DNA of 64,000 nucleotides from RGIG9115 sp045648165 (lineage in GTDB: Bacteria; Bacillota; Clostridia; UBA1381). This document shows, piece by piece, positions 52,113 to 60,225 of this stretch. The notes beneath the pieces were generated by a model, which made no database searches, was not told the DNA's origin, and saw only the letters and a program-made list of their open reading frames with translations. Location: assembly GCA_045648165.1 (NCBI GenBank), contig JAZRNL010000012.1, forward strand, positions 1 to 64,000, read 5' to 3'. Position 1 is the first letter of the stretch, and each line of letters starts with the position of its first letter. The position numbers and the translations under genes were made by a program.

Positions 52113-53078
52113 ATGGAAAAGCTTATAGTGTCTTCATCCCCTCATGTACACACCAATGAAACAGTCTCTGCCATAATGTTGGATGTGCTAATTGCGCTCT
52201 TCCCGGCGTGCGTTGCAGGAGTTCTGTTTTTTGGCTTCCGCAGTGCTGTTGTAATTCTCACAGCCGTTGCGGCATGTATGGCGTCTGAGTGGATTTTTGA
52301 AAAATTAACACATAAACAAACAACTCTTACAGACCTTAGCGCGGCAGTTACCGGAGTTATTCTCGGTATGAATATGCCGGTTGGAATTCCTCTGTGGATG
52401 GTAGTTGTGGGAAGTGCATTTGCTATAGTTGTTGTAAAGCAGCTCTACGGCGGACTTGGCAAAAACTTTTTAAATCCAGCCTTAGCCGGCAGATGCTTTA
52501 TGGTAATTGCCTGGGCAGGTGCTATGACCACCTTTACTCCTGCGGCTTTCTCAGGAGTAGATGCAGTATCATCTGCAACACCTCTTGCAATTATGAAGTC
52601 GGGCGCAGAAGGAGTTATGCCCAATCTTTTACAAGCATTTCTTGGTGTTAAAAGCGGTTGTATCGGCGAAACATCCGCACTTTGCCTTATAATCGGATTT
52701 GTATATCTTCTTATCCGCAAGGTGATAACCTGCAGAATACCTGTTTCATTTATTCTGTCGTTTGTTGTTCTTACATATTTCTTTGGAACTTCCGGCGAGC
52801 TTCCTAAGTGGTACTACACGCTTATGCAGTTGCTTACGGGTGGACTTATTTTCGGAGCGATTTTTATGGCAACTGATTATGTAACAACTCCTACTACACC
52901 TCTCGGTCAGATTGTGTTTGGCTTAGGTTGTGGCGTGCTAACATTTGTAATCCGTAAATTCGGCGGATACCCCGAGGGTGTATCCTTTGCAATACTTCTT
53001 ATGAATGTTGCATCTCCGCTTATTGAGAATGCTACAAAGCCAGGAGTATTCGGCAAGAAAGGAGGCAGAACAAAATGA
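52113..53078 (+). CDS. rnfD: Rnf complex subunit D (covalent-FMN membrane subunit)
   Basis: A 321-residue membrane protein with about nine helices. VSSSPHVHTNETV at the start and GGLGKNFLNPALAGRCFMV are family marks. The flavinylation site is DAVSSATPLA with Thr156, to which ApbE would attach FMN. TDYVTTPTTPLGQ and GYPEGVSFAILLMN are also conserved. I prefer ATG 52113; the TTG twelve bases upstream is only one base after the AAAGGA ribosome site. Confidence 0.95.
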   Translation: MEKLIVSSSPHVHTNETVSAIMLDVLIALFPACVAGVLFFGFRSAVVILTAVAACMASEWIFEKLTHKQTTLTDLSAAVTGVILGMNMPVGIPLWMVVVGSAFAIVVVKQLYGGLGKNFLNPALAGRCFMVIAWAGAMTTFTPAAFSGVDAVSSATPLAIMKSGAEGVMPNLLQAFLGVKSGCIGETSALCLIIGFVYLLIRKVITCRIPVSFILSFVVLTYFFGTSGELPKWYYTLMQLLTGGLIFGAIFMATDYVTTPTTPLGQIVFGLGCGVLTFVIRKFGGYPEGVSFAILLMNVASPLIENATKPGVFGKKGGRTK

Positions 53079-53626
53079 TAAAGCCTAAAGAGATTATAAA
53101 AGTGGGGCTTATTCTTTTCATTATAACTGCAGTTTCTGCTCTTTTACTTGCATTTGCAAATAAAATAACAGCCCCCATTATTGCAGAAAATAACAGGATA
53201 AAAACAGAGGCTGCAATGCGTACGGTTTTACCTGAAGCGGAAACCTTTACAAAGGTTGGGGTTGATGGAGTTGAAGAAGCATATATAGCAAATGCTTCCG
53301 ATGGTCTTGCCGGAGTTTGTGTTGTGTCTGTGGCTTATGGCTACGGCGGAGAGGTAAAGGTTATAACCGGAATAAACGCAAATGGTGAGGTTACAGGAAT
53401 TGATATATTAAGCCATAGCGAAACGCCCGGTCTGGGTGCAAACGCAGCGAAGCCGGAGTTTACTTCTCAGTTTGATGGTAAAACGAAGAATATAGGCGTT
53501 TCAAGGGTTAATGCATCAGGAAATGAAATTAATGCAATTTCAGGTGCAACTATCACTTCAAAGGCAGTAACCCAGGCAGTAAACACAGCTCTCGAAGTAG
53601 CAGAGCTTCTTTTAAATGATAATTGA
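53075..53626 (+). CDS. rnfG: Rnf complex subunit G (covalent-FMN extracytoplasmic subunit)
   Basis: A 183-residue protein with one N-terminal transmembrane helix (about 8-28) and an FMN-binding domain outside the membrane. NGEVTGIDILSHSETPGLGA is conserved and the flavinylation motif SGATITSKA contains Thr159, the expected ApbE target. It overlaps rnfD by four bases. Confidence 0.96.
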   Translation: MIKPKEIIKVGLILFIITAVSALLLAFANKITAPIIAENNRIKTEAAMRTVLPEAETFTKVGVDGVEEAYIANASDGLAGVCVVSVAYGYGGEVKVITGINANGEVTGIDILSHSETPGLGANAAKPEFTSQFDGKTKNIGVSRVNASGNEINAISGATITSKAVTQAVNTALEVAELLLNDN

Positions 53627-53640
53627 AGGGAGGAGATATT

Positions 53641-54246
53641 TTGAAAGCAACAGAAATTTTGAAGAACGGACTTTTTAAAGAGAACCCGACATTTGTTCAG
53701 CTTCTTGGAATGTGTCCTACCCTTGCGGTAACAACATCTCTTAAAAATGGTTTGGGTATGGGACTTTCGGCTACGGCGGTGCTTATTGCATCAAACGTGA
53801 TTATTTCACTTTTCCGAAAGCTTATACCGGATAAAATCAGAATTGCGGCATACATAGTTGTAATTGCAACGGCAGTTACCCTTATAGAAATGCTTCTCAA
53901 TGCTTATGTACCCGACCTTGCGGAGTCGCTTGGTATATTTATTCCTCTTATAGTGGTAAACTGTATCATCCTTGCGCGTGCAGAGTCATTTGCTTCAAAA
54001 AACAGTGTTGGGAAATCGGCTCTTGACGGACTGGGTATGGGACTTGGATTTACAGGTGCTCTTTGCATTATCTCATCAGTTCGTGAAATCCTCGGCGCAG
54101 GTACTATCTGGGGCATACAGCTATATGGCGATGTTATTCAGCCGGCATCTATAATTACTCTTGCTCCCGGCGGATTTATAGTACTCGGTATTATAGTGGG
54201 TGCAATAAATGCAATATCAGCAAAGGCGGGTGGTAAGAATGATTAA
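53641..54246 (+). CDS. rnfE: Rnf complex subunit E
   Basis: A 201-residue membrane protein with six helices, related to RnfA and inverted with respect to it. The start NGLFKENPTFVQLLGMCPTLAV and the VNCIILARAESFASKN loop with its conserved Cys are typical; the two Cys of RnfA and RnfE hold an intramembrane 2Fe-2S centre. TTG 53641 was chosen since GGGAGGAG lies 5 nt upstream. It overlaps rnfA. Confidence 0.95.
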   Translation: MKATEILKNGLFKENPTFVQLLGMCPTLAVTTSLKNGLGMGLSATAVLIASNVIISLFRKLIPDKIRIAAYIVVIATAVTLIEMLLNAYVPDLAESLGIFIPLIVVNCIILARAESFASKNSVGKSALDGLGMGLGFTGALCIISSVREILGAGTIWGIQLYGDVIQPASIITLAPGGFIVLGIIVGAINAISAKAGGKND

Positions 54247-54820
54247 AGAAATAATTACAATCCTTATAGCCGCACTTTTTACTGAAAACTTTGTAATGGT
54301 AAAGTTCTACGGAATATGCCCATTCCTTGGCGTTTCAAAAAAGGTTGAAACGGCAATGGGAATGGGGATGGCAGTAACATTCGTAATGGCAATTGCCTCT
54401 GTGTTCACATGGGCGGTTAATAATTTTCTTCTTGAAAGATTTAATCTTGAATATTTGCAGACTATAGCATTTATTCTTATCATTGCAGGACTTGTGCAAT
54501 TCGTGGAGTTATTTGTTAAAAAGTCACTTCCGGCACTTTACAACGCACTTGGTATTTATCTTCCTTTAATAACAACCAACTGTGCAGTTCTTGGCGTAAC
54601 ACTTCTTAATGTACAGAACGATTACGGATTTTTGCTTTCGTTCTTAAATGGAACATTTGCGGCTCTTGGATTTACTCTTGCAATTATCCTTATGGCGGGA
54701 ATACGTGAGTTCCTGGATGAAAACGCAGTTGTAAAATCCTTCAGAGGCTTCCCTATAGCTCTTATAACTGCAGGGCTTATGGCTATTGCTTTTATGGGAT
54801 TTTCAGGATTTTCCATATAA
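54239..54820 (+). CDS. rnfA: Rnf complex subunit A
   Basis: A 193-residue six-helix membrane protein. ALFTENFVMVKFYGICPFLGVSK and LITTNCAVLGVTLLN carry the conserved Cys residues for the intramembrane iron-sulfur centre shared with RnfE. ATG 54239 overlaps the rnfE 3' end by eight bases and follows GGTGGTAAG. Confidence 0.96.
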   Translation: MIKEIITILIAALFTENFVMVKFYGICPFLGVSKKVETAMGMGMAVTFVMAIASVFTWAVNNFLLERFNLEYLQTIAFILIIAGLVQFVELFVKKSLPALYNALGIYLPLITTNCAVLGVTLLNVQNDYGFLLSFLNGTFAALGFTLAIILMAGIREFLDENAVVKSFRGFPIALITAGLMAIAFMGFSGFSI

Positions 54821-54833
54821 GGAGGGAAAGTAA

Positions 54834-55622
54834 ATGAATGATTTGATTATACCTATCCTTGTTGTAGGCGGATTAGGATTATTTTTCGGGGTGCTTCTTG
54901 CATTCGCATCAATGGTTTTCCACGTTAAGCAGGATGAGAGGATAGATAAAATAACAGAGGCTCTCCCCGGTGCAAACTGCGGAGCTTGCGGATTTGCAGG
55001 ATGCTCTGCATACGCTTCGGAGATTGTAAATAACGGTGCTCACGTAAATTCCTGCCCTGTAGGTAAAGCCCCGGTTGCTGAGAAGATAGCTGAGATTATG
55101 GGTGTAAATGCAGGAGATGTAGATTTTAAGGTTGCATATGTAAAATGTAACGGAACCTGTGATAACACTGTTCCCAAATACGAATATGTGGGTATACACG
55201 ATTGTATTGCAATGTCAAAGCTCGCCGGTGGTCATAAGCACTGCCGTAATGCTTGTATCGGCTTTGGAAGCTGCGTAGGAGTTTGTAATTTTGATGCTAT
55301 ATCAATCAAAAACGGCGTAGCGGTAGTAGCTCCTGAAAAATGCAGCGGATGCGGCGCTTGTGCGGCAATCTGCCCTCACCATACAATAGAGATTATCCCC
55401 TCCGAGACTAAGATAATAGTAGCTTGTACAAATGAGGAAAAAGCACAGTCCGCAAACCGACACTGCAAAGCAAGCTGTATAGGCTGCAAAATGTGTGAAA
55501 AGGTTTGCGAATCGGATGCAATTCACGTAGAAAACAACTGTGCAAAGATTGATTACTCAAAGTGTACAGTCTGCGGAAAATGTGCAGAAAAGTGTCCTAA
55601 AAAAGTTATAAAAATAAGATAA
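54834..55622 (+). CDS. rnfB: Rnf complex subunit B (polyferredoxin)
   Basis: RnfB accepts electrons from reduced ferredoxin. The 262-residue protein has an N-terminal membrane helix, the four-Cys Fes domain GANCGACGFAGCSAYA with a later Cys, and then ferredoxin motifs CIGFGSCVGVCNF, CSGCGACAAICPH, CIGCKMCEKVCES and CTVCGKCAEKCPK, enough for about five clusters. It closes the operon before a perfect-stem terminator. Confidence 0.97.
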   Translation: MNDLIIPILVVGGLGLFFGVLLAFASMVFHVKQDERIDKITEALPGANCGACGFAGCSAYASEIVNNGAHVNSCPVGKAPVAEKIAEIMGVNAGDVDFKVAYVKCNGTCDNTVPKYEYVGIHDCIAMSKLAGGHKHCRNACIGFGSCVGVCNFDAISIKNGVAVVAPEKCSGCGACAAICPHHTIEIIPSETKIIVACTNEEKAQSANRHCKASCIGCKMCEKVCESDAIHVENNCAKIDYSKCTVCGKCAEKCPKKVIKIR

Positions 55623-55623
55623 T

Positions 55624-55656
55624 AAATATAGCACAGCATAAGGCTGTGCTATATTT
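55624..55656 (+). terminator. rnf operon terminator
   Basis: AAATATAGCACAGC and GCTGTGCTATATTT are perfect 14-bp arms around ATAAG. The T-tract is interrupted (ATTTATAT). Confidence 0.8.
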
Positions 55657-55716
55657 ATATATGCTTAAGGTATATAATATTCCTATATACATTCAACTAT
55701 TTAATTGACAAAAAAA

Positions 55717-56571
55717 TTATTTAAAAGTCTCGTTTTTATAAACGTATGGTGTCTTGCCAACTATTTTTTTAAATGTTTGTATAAAGTTCGAACAGTCTTC
55801 AAAACCGGAGGCAAAGCAGCTTTCAGTAACTGTTGCTCCGTTTTTAAGCATAATTTGCGCATGAGCAATCCTTGTTGCTATAATATGGTTGTATATTGTT
55901 GATCCTATATGCTTTTTGAATAATCGTGACAGGTAGGCTACAGAACAATTGCATAACTCTGCGAGTGTATTCAAAGTAATTTTTTGTTCGTAATTCTCTG
56001 AAATATAATTTAATGTTTTTATAATCATAATTGGAAGCTCCGGGTTTAGAGGAGCTTCTTTTTGCTTTTCATAATTTTCTGCACAAAGCAGAATTATTTG
56101 AAGTGTAAGAGATAAAAGTTTCATATCGAGTAATAACTCTTCGGTTTGTAAAACAGAAATGGTTTCTTTTGCAATTTCGGAGATTCGTTGTTTAATATTT
56201 ATTCCTGTAGCTATGTAGTTGATACGTGCTTCAGAGCTATCGGTAATAAAATTTAATGTTTTCTCGTCAAAAGGAAAAGATTCAAAAAAATTAACGGGTA
56301 TAAAAAAATCAACATAGGAATGAATACCTGATTTTGTAAAATGTGCAAAATGAGGCTCGTCTGGTCGGAAAAAGAAAACACTGTTTTTTCCGCTGGTTAT
56401 AATTGTATTTTTAACCACCGCATTAAGCTCATCAGAAAGCAAAATGCTTATTTTGTATTTATCGTATATTTCTACTGCTGTATCGGTTGCTTCAAAAAAT
56501 TTTTGTGTGTATGAAACGGTGATGAAGTTATCATTTGATGTACAGATGTTTCTTCTTATTTCCATAACCAT
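55717..56571 (-). CDS. AraC-family transcriptional regulator
   Basis: A 284-residue regulator. The N-terminal half looks like a cupin-type ligand domain (PDEPHFAHFTKSGIHSYVDFF). The C-terminal 100 residues hold two helix-turn-helix motifs: ITLNTLAELCNCSVAYLSRLFKKHIG and VTESCFASGFEDCSNFIQTFKKIVGKTP. It is divergently transcribed from the glycyl radical enzyme gene with a 142-bp shared region, so it probably activates that gene in response to the enzyme's substrate. Confidence 0.92.
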   Translation of the reverse strand: MVMEIRRNICTSNDNFITVSYTQKFFEATDTAVEIYDKYKISILLSDELNAVVKNTIITSGKNSVFFFRPDEPHFAHFTKSGIHSYVDFFIPVNFFESFPFDEKTLNFITDSSEARINYIATGINIKQRISEIAKETISVLQTEELLLDMKLLSLTLQIILLCAENYEKQKEAPLNPELPIMIIKTLNYISENYEQKITLNTLAELCNCSVAYLSRLFKKHIGSTIYNHIIATRIAHAQIMLKNGATVTESCFASGFEDCSNFIQTFKKIVGKTPYVYKNETFK

Positions 56572-56652
56572 TACTCCAATTTACAGTTTAATATTTTTAT
56601 ATTATTTATATTTTAATTTCATAGTATTATATAAAATATGTTGTATAATAAG

Positions 56653-56681
56653 AGTATAACAGATAATGTTATAAAAATCAA
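56653..56681 (-). promoter_or_regulatory. Promoter of the AraC regulator gene
   Basis: Minus strand TTGATT (56681-56676), 17-nt spacer, TATACT (56658-56653). On the plus strand a TATAAT at 56644-56649 has no good -35, as expected of an activator-dependent promoter for the enzyme gene. Confidence 0.6.
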
Positions 56682-56713
56682 TACAAAAATAAAAAAACAA
56701 TGAGGTGAATTTT

Positions 56714-58840
56714 ATGAATGAATTTAAAAAAAGTTCGAGAATTGACATGTTAAGAGAATACTATCTTAATAATTCTAAAATGGCTACTGATAAGTCAACT
56801 GTTTGCTGGAAGTGCCATCGTTCTCTTTTGCTATATAATGAGGGTTGGCAGAAAAATCCGTATACTACAGATACTGTGAAAATAAGACGCTCAGTTGCTG
56901 AAGCATATATGCTTGAAAATACAAAGCCGGTTATTATTCCGGGTGAGCTTATAGTGGGTCAGCCTAATTTTGAAGATTTTACAGAAGAGGAACAAGCAAG
57001 ATATGATAAATGTGCTGAATATACTACAATAATGCCGATTAAACGCGGAAGATATGACCACCTTGCTCTTGACTACACTCTTTTACTTGAAAAGGGAATA
57101 ACTGGTATAATTGAGATGTTGGAGCAGAAAATATCTAATCTTGATTTATCCGACGGAAGTGTGGTAGAAAAATATGAATTTTATCTTTGCTGCAAAATTG
57201 AATTTGAAGGACTTTTGAAATTAGCTGAATCATATGCAGAAAAAGCACTGGAGCTTGCGCAAAGTGCTGAAGGAGAACAAAAGGATGAATATATGGAACT
57301 TCACAATGTTCTTAAACAAGTACCTGCATATCCTGCCCGCACTTTCCGTGAGGCGCTTCAAAGCATACATATGTTCACCTGGAGTCTTTATGGAATATAC
57401 TCCTTCGGAAAGCCTGATGTTTATCTTTATCCATATTATAAAAGAGATATTGAAAATTCCGTTTTAACACCAGATGGTGTACAGGAGCTTGTTGATTGCT
57501 TCTTCTTGCAAAGCATTCCCAATATGAGCTCTTGGGCGGCGGAGGGATTAATGCTCGGAGGTAGAGATGAGGATGGTAATTGTGTTGAAAATGAACTAAC
57601 ATGGCATTTTCTTACTGCTATTGAACATACACACCTTCCCGACCCTAATGTAGGTTTCTGTGTAACAGATGAAACCAGTGAGGAGATTTTGAATTATGCA
57701 GCAAAGCTTATAACTGACGGTCATTGTCAACCTCAGATATGGAACAGTGATGAGGTTACACGTTCAATGCTTAAAAATGGTTTTGATGAAAAAGCTGCTA
57801 ATATGTTTACACTTTCGACTTGTGTTGAAGTTACACCAATTGGATGTTCCGGTATATCGATAACCAGCCCATATATAAACCTGCTTGAGATTTTTCTTGA
57901 AGCTTTTGGAAAATGTGATGATAATTCAGACTTTGAAAAAATATATTCGTTGTTTGAAGAAGAGTTCCAAAAATATTGCAAAAAGGTAATATTACAAGAA
58001 AACCTCTGGCAATTGGAACGTGGTAGAAACAGTACTGATCCTATGCGAATATCTGTTTTAATTCATGATTGCATCGAAAGAGGTTGTTCGAATGATAGCG
58101 GCGGTGCAAGGTATAATCAACTTGAGCCCAATATCGAAGGCAAACAAAATGTATCAGAAAGTCTGAATGTTATAAAAAAGCTTATTTTTAATGAAAAAGT
58201 AATATCTATTAAAGAAATGAAACAAGCTCTTGAGGCGAATTTTGAAGGATATGAAGACTTGTTGCTTAGAATAAGAAATAAAATTCCCCATTTTGGTACA
58301 GGGGATGATGAGGCTATCGAAATATCAAAAAGAGTATCTGATACAATTATTGAAACTTTCGATAAGATGACTACCGTGCGTGGTGCAAAGATTATCCCGG
58401 GTGCTTTTTCTTACCGTGACCATGTGCGCCTCGGCTCAGTTACCCCGGCGTCACCTGATGGTAGAAAATCGGGAGCGCCTTTAAATGACGGCAGTTGTCC
58501 TGTACAAGGCTACGATAACCTTGGACCTACAGTTTCTCTTGCTTCAACAGTTTCGTGGGAACCTTCGAGATTTTTGGGTGGAACTTCTGTTAATGTGAAA
58601 ATCAATAAAGGCATAAGTCCTGAAACGGTGGTTGCTTTAATTAAAACCTATTTGCAAACCTCCGGTGCACAACTGCAGTTTAATGTGGTAGATGCTCAAA
58701 CCTTGCTTGAAGCTCAGAAAAATCCTGAACAATATAAAGACCTTCTTGTGCGTATCGGCGGATATAGTGATTTCTTCGTTACGATTCCGAAGGAACTGCA
58801 GGATGAAGTTATATCCAGAACTCTAAATGAAACTATATAA
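56714..58840 (+). CDS. Glycyl radical enzyme of the PFL-like family, substrate unknown
   Basis: A 708-residue radical enzyme. The glycyl radical site is RIGGYSDFF with Gly683, and the thiyl Cys is Cys370 in TLSTCVEVTPIGC, a C-x-E arrangement typical of dehydratase-, lyase- and pyruvate-formate-lyase-like members. The N-terminal PFL domain has VRRSVAEAY-like and PGELIVGQ segments, and VRLGSVTPASPDGRKSGAPLNDG is the conserved loop before the radical domain. The reaction cannot be assigned. A radical-SAM activating enzyme is normally adjacent but none is found. ATG 56714 was chosen since GAGGTG precedes it; GTG 56705 lies within that site. Regulated, I infer, by the divergent AraC protein. Confidence 0.9.
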   Translation: MNEFKKSSRIDMLREYYLNNSKMATDKSTVCWKCHRSLLLYNEGWQKNPYTTDTVKIRRSVAEAYMLENTKPVIIPGELIVGQPNFEDFTEEEQARYDKCAEYTTIMPIKRGRYDHLALDYTLLLEKGITGIIEMLEQKISNLDLSDGSVVEKYEFYLCCKIEFEGLLKLAESYAEKALELAQSAEGEQKDEYMELHNVLKQVPAYPARTFREALQSIHMFTWSLYGIYSFGKPDVYLYPYYKRDIENSVLTPDGVQELVDCFFLQSIPNMSSWAAEGLMLGGRDEDGNCVENELTWHFLTAIEHTHLPDPNVGFCVTDETSEEILNYAAKLITDGHCQPQIWNSDEVTRSMLKNGFDEKAANMFTLSTCVEVTPIGCSGISITSPYINLLEIFLEAFGKCDDNSDFEKIYSLFEEEFQKYCKKVILQENLWQLERGRNSTDPMRISVLIHDCIERGCSNDSGGARYNQLEPNIEGKQNVSESLNVIKKLIFNEKVISIKEMKQALEANFEGYEDLLLRIRNKIPHFGTGDDEAIEISKRVSDTIIETFDKMTTVRGAKIIPGAFSYRDHVRLGSVTPASPDGRKSGAPLNDGSCPVQGYDNLGPTVSLASTVSWEPSRFLGGTSVNVKINKGISPETVVALIKTYLQTSGAQLQFNVVDAQTLLEAQKNPEQYKDLLVRIGGYSDFFVTIPKELQDEVISRTLNETI

Positions 58841-58858
58841 TTTTGATATCCATTTTTT

Positions 58859-58899
58859 TGACGGCAGACATCATATAATGTCTGCCGTCATATTTTTTT
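58859..58899 (+). terminator. Terminator after the glycyl radical enzyme gene
   Basis: TGACGGCAGACAT (58859-58871) and ATGTCTGCCGTCA (58878-58890) form a perfect 13-bp stem around CATATA, followed by TATTTTTTTT. Confidence 0.95.
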
Positions 58900-58905
58900 T
58901 GCTGG

Positions 58906-58927
58906 TATTTAGAAAAAAATCTAAATA
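58906..58927. promoter_or_regulatory. Operator O1 for the SdpR-like repressor
   Basis: A 22-bp site with arms TATTTAGA and TCTAAATA around six A, ending 4 nt before the -35 box. It has the same length and arms as the perfect site downstream of the promoter. Confidence 0.65.
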
Positions 58928-58931
58928 GATA

Positions 58932-58960
58932 TTGACTTTTGTTTTGGGGTGTGTTATAAT
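58932..58960 (+). promoter_or_regulatory. sdpRI-like promoter
   Basis: TTGACT (58932-58937), 17-nt spacer, TATAAT (58955-58960), placed between two palindromic operators. Confidence 0.85.
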
Positions 58961-58961
58961 C

Positions 58962-58983
58962 TATTTAGAAATATTTCTAAATA
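58962..58983. promoter_or_regulatory. Operator O2 for the SdpR-like repressor
   Basis: A perfect 22-bp palindrome, arms TATTTAGAAA and TTTCTAAATA around TA, beginning one base after the -10 box, so bound repressor would cover the transcription start. Typical of ArsR-family autoregulation. Confidence 0.75.
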
Positions 58984-59003
58984 CTTAGAAGGGAGTGGTA
59001 TAA

Positions 59004-59270
59004 ATGGGAATGAATGAAACATTAAAGGCTATATCTGACCCTGTGAGACGCGATGTATTATCTATTCTAAAGGACGGGAAAAAAACTGCAGGAGAAATAA
59101 GCGATCATTTTAATCTTACGGGTGCAACGGTTTCATATCATTTGGCAAAGCTTAAAAAAGCTGACCTTATAACCGAAGAAAAATATAAAAACTTTATCTA
59201 TTACGAGCTTAATACTTCTGTTTTTGAAGATGTATTAAGCTGGATTTATAAATTGGGAGGGAGCAAGTAA
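59004..59270 (+). CDS. sdpR: ArsR-family autorepressor, SdpR-like
   Basis: An 88-residue winged-helix repressor. LKAISDPVRRDVLSILKDG, AGEISDHFNLTGATVSYHLAKLKKADLI and a FIYYELNTSVFEDVLSWIY end closely follow SdpR, the repressor of the Bacillus subtilis sdpRI immunity operon. There are no metal-binding Cys residues, which fits SdpR rather than ArsR/SmtB sensors. In Bacillus, SdpI sequesters SdpR at the membrane when the SdpC toxin is present, inducing the operon. The same circuit is plausible here because the next gene encodes an SdpI-like protein overlapping by one base and two matching palindromes flank the promoter. Confidence 0.88.
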   Translation: MGMNETLKAISDPVRRDVLSILKDGKKTAGEISDHFNLTGATVSYHLAKLKKADLITEEKYKNFIYYELNTSVFEDVLSWIYKLGGSK

Positions 59271-59881
59271 TGAAATTTTTTAAATGTAAAATATTTTTAA
59301 TTACAAGCATTGTATGTTTGTTACCAATATTGCTGGGTTTGTCGCTTTGGAACAAGCTTCCGGATGTAATGGCAATTCATTTTAATTTGTATGGTGAGGC
59401 GGATAAATTCGCATCTAAGACTTTCGTTGTTTTTGGATTACCGGTATTAATGGTGGTTTTGCAGGGGTTTTCTTGTTTTGTAAACGACTTTAATTCACAT
59501 AAACACGGCGAAAGAAAAAAGTTTGAAAATGTAACCAAGTGGATAATCCCTTGCCTGACGGTGGTGCTTCAGGCAGCAATTCTTGTTTACGGACTTGGTT
59601 GGAATTTGGATATGAGCAAAATTGTTGCTTTTGTTGTGGGCGTTATTTTCCTTGCAATAGGGAACTATATGCCGAAGTTTAATTATATTAAGAATTATGA
59701 TTTAGAAACAGAAAAAGCACGTAAAATAAATAGGTTTATTGGCTATGAAACAGTTATAATGGGGTTGTTATTCCTTGTAAGTATTTTCCTGCCTTCTGTT
59801 TTCACTGTTGTTTGTATTTTTTTATTAATACCATATGCTGTTATATCAGTTGTTTACGGAATAATTATTGGTAGGCGATAG
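59270..59881 (+). CDS. sdpI: SdpI-family membrane protein (immunity/signal)
   Basis: A 203-residue protein with six hydrophobic helices, arranged as a DUF1648 domain (NKLPDVMAIHFNLYGEADKFASK, residues about 28-50) followed by an SdpI domain containing FLAIGNYMPKFNYI. In Bacillus SdpI confers resistance to the SDP toxin and signals to SdpR. No sdpABC toxin operon is in the window, so this may protect against toxins of neighbours or act in envelope stress. Its transcript probably ends at the hairpin at 60061. Confidence 0.88.
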   Translation: MKFFKCKIFLITSIVCLLPILLGLSLWNKLPDVMAIHFNLYGEADKFASKTFVVFGLPVLMVVLQGFSCFVNDFNSHKHGERKKFENVTKWIIPCLTVVLQAAILVYGLGWNLDMSKIVAFVVGVIFLAIGNYMPKFNYIKNYDLETEKARKINRFIGYETVIMGLLFLVSIFLPSVFTVVCIFLLIPYAVISVVYGIIIGRR

Positions 59882-59915
59882 ATAGCTTTAAAACATAAGT
59901 TTAGAATGAATAGAT

Positions 59916-59991
59916 ATAGGTAATTTATGTTGCAATGAACGCTACCTATTATGCTTTATAGGATGCGTTCATTATAACATAAATTTCCTAT
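59916..59991. repeat. Palindromic repeat, copy 1 (full)
   Basis: A 76-bp near-palindrome. The left half (from ATAGGTAATTTATG at 59916) and right half (ending CATAAATTTCCTAT at 59991) pair over about 24 bp with three mismatches, then an inner CCTAT/ATAGG stem. The transcript would form one long hairpin. Its first 61 bp recur 85 bp downstream. Confidence 0.8.
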
Positions 59992-60002
59992 TACAATATA
60001 TA

Positions 60003-60063
60003 AGGTAATTTATGTTGCAATGAACGTTACCTATTGTGCTTTATAGGATGCGTTCATTATAAA
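60003..60063. repeat. Palindromic repeat, copy 2 (partial)
   Basis: Positions 60003-60063 match 59918-59978 at 59 of 61 bases. The right end is replaced by the terminator beginning at 60061, so the outer stem is lost while the inner AATGAACG/CGTTCATT hairpin remains. No coding capacity; with copy 1 it accounts for most of the 344-bp gap. Confidence 0.85.
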
Positions 60064-60096
60064 ACGAACATATTTATGTGTTCGTTTTTGTTTTGT
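60061..60096 (+). terminator. Terminator after sdpI
   Basis: AAAACGAACA and TGTTCGTTTT, perfect 10-bp arms around TATTTATG, followed by TGTTTTG. Confidence 0.8.
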
Positions 60097-60159
60097 TGAA
60101 AAAGTCGATGTTGGCAGAAAAATGTTGAGTTAAGGTTTGTTAAAGATTAAAAAAAACTC

Positions 60160-60188
60160 TTGCAAAAGGTTGAATTTTGATGTATACT
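60160..60188 (+). promoter_or_regulatory. Promoter of the DUF4430 lipoprotein gene
   Basis: TTGCAA (60160-60165), 17-nt spacer, TATACT (60183-60188), 37 nt before ATG 60226. There is no room for a riboswitch in this leader. Confidence 0.75.
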
Positions 60189-60225
60189 GTAGAGAGTATT
60201 ATAGCTTGTTTTGGAGGGATTATAA

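Noticed and set aside
59916..60063. CRISPR array
   Set aside because: Only two repeats, each a long palindrome, with no spacer periodicity and no cas genes.
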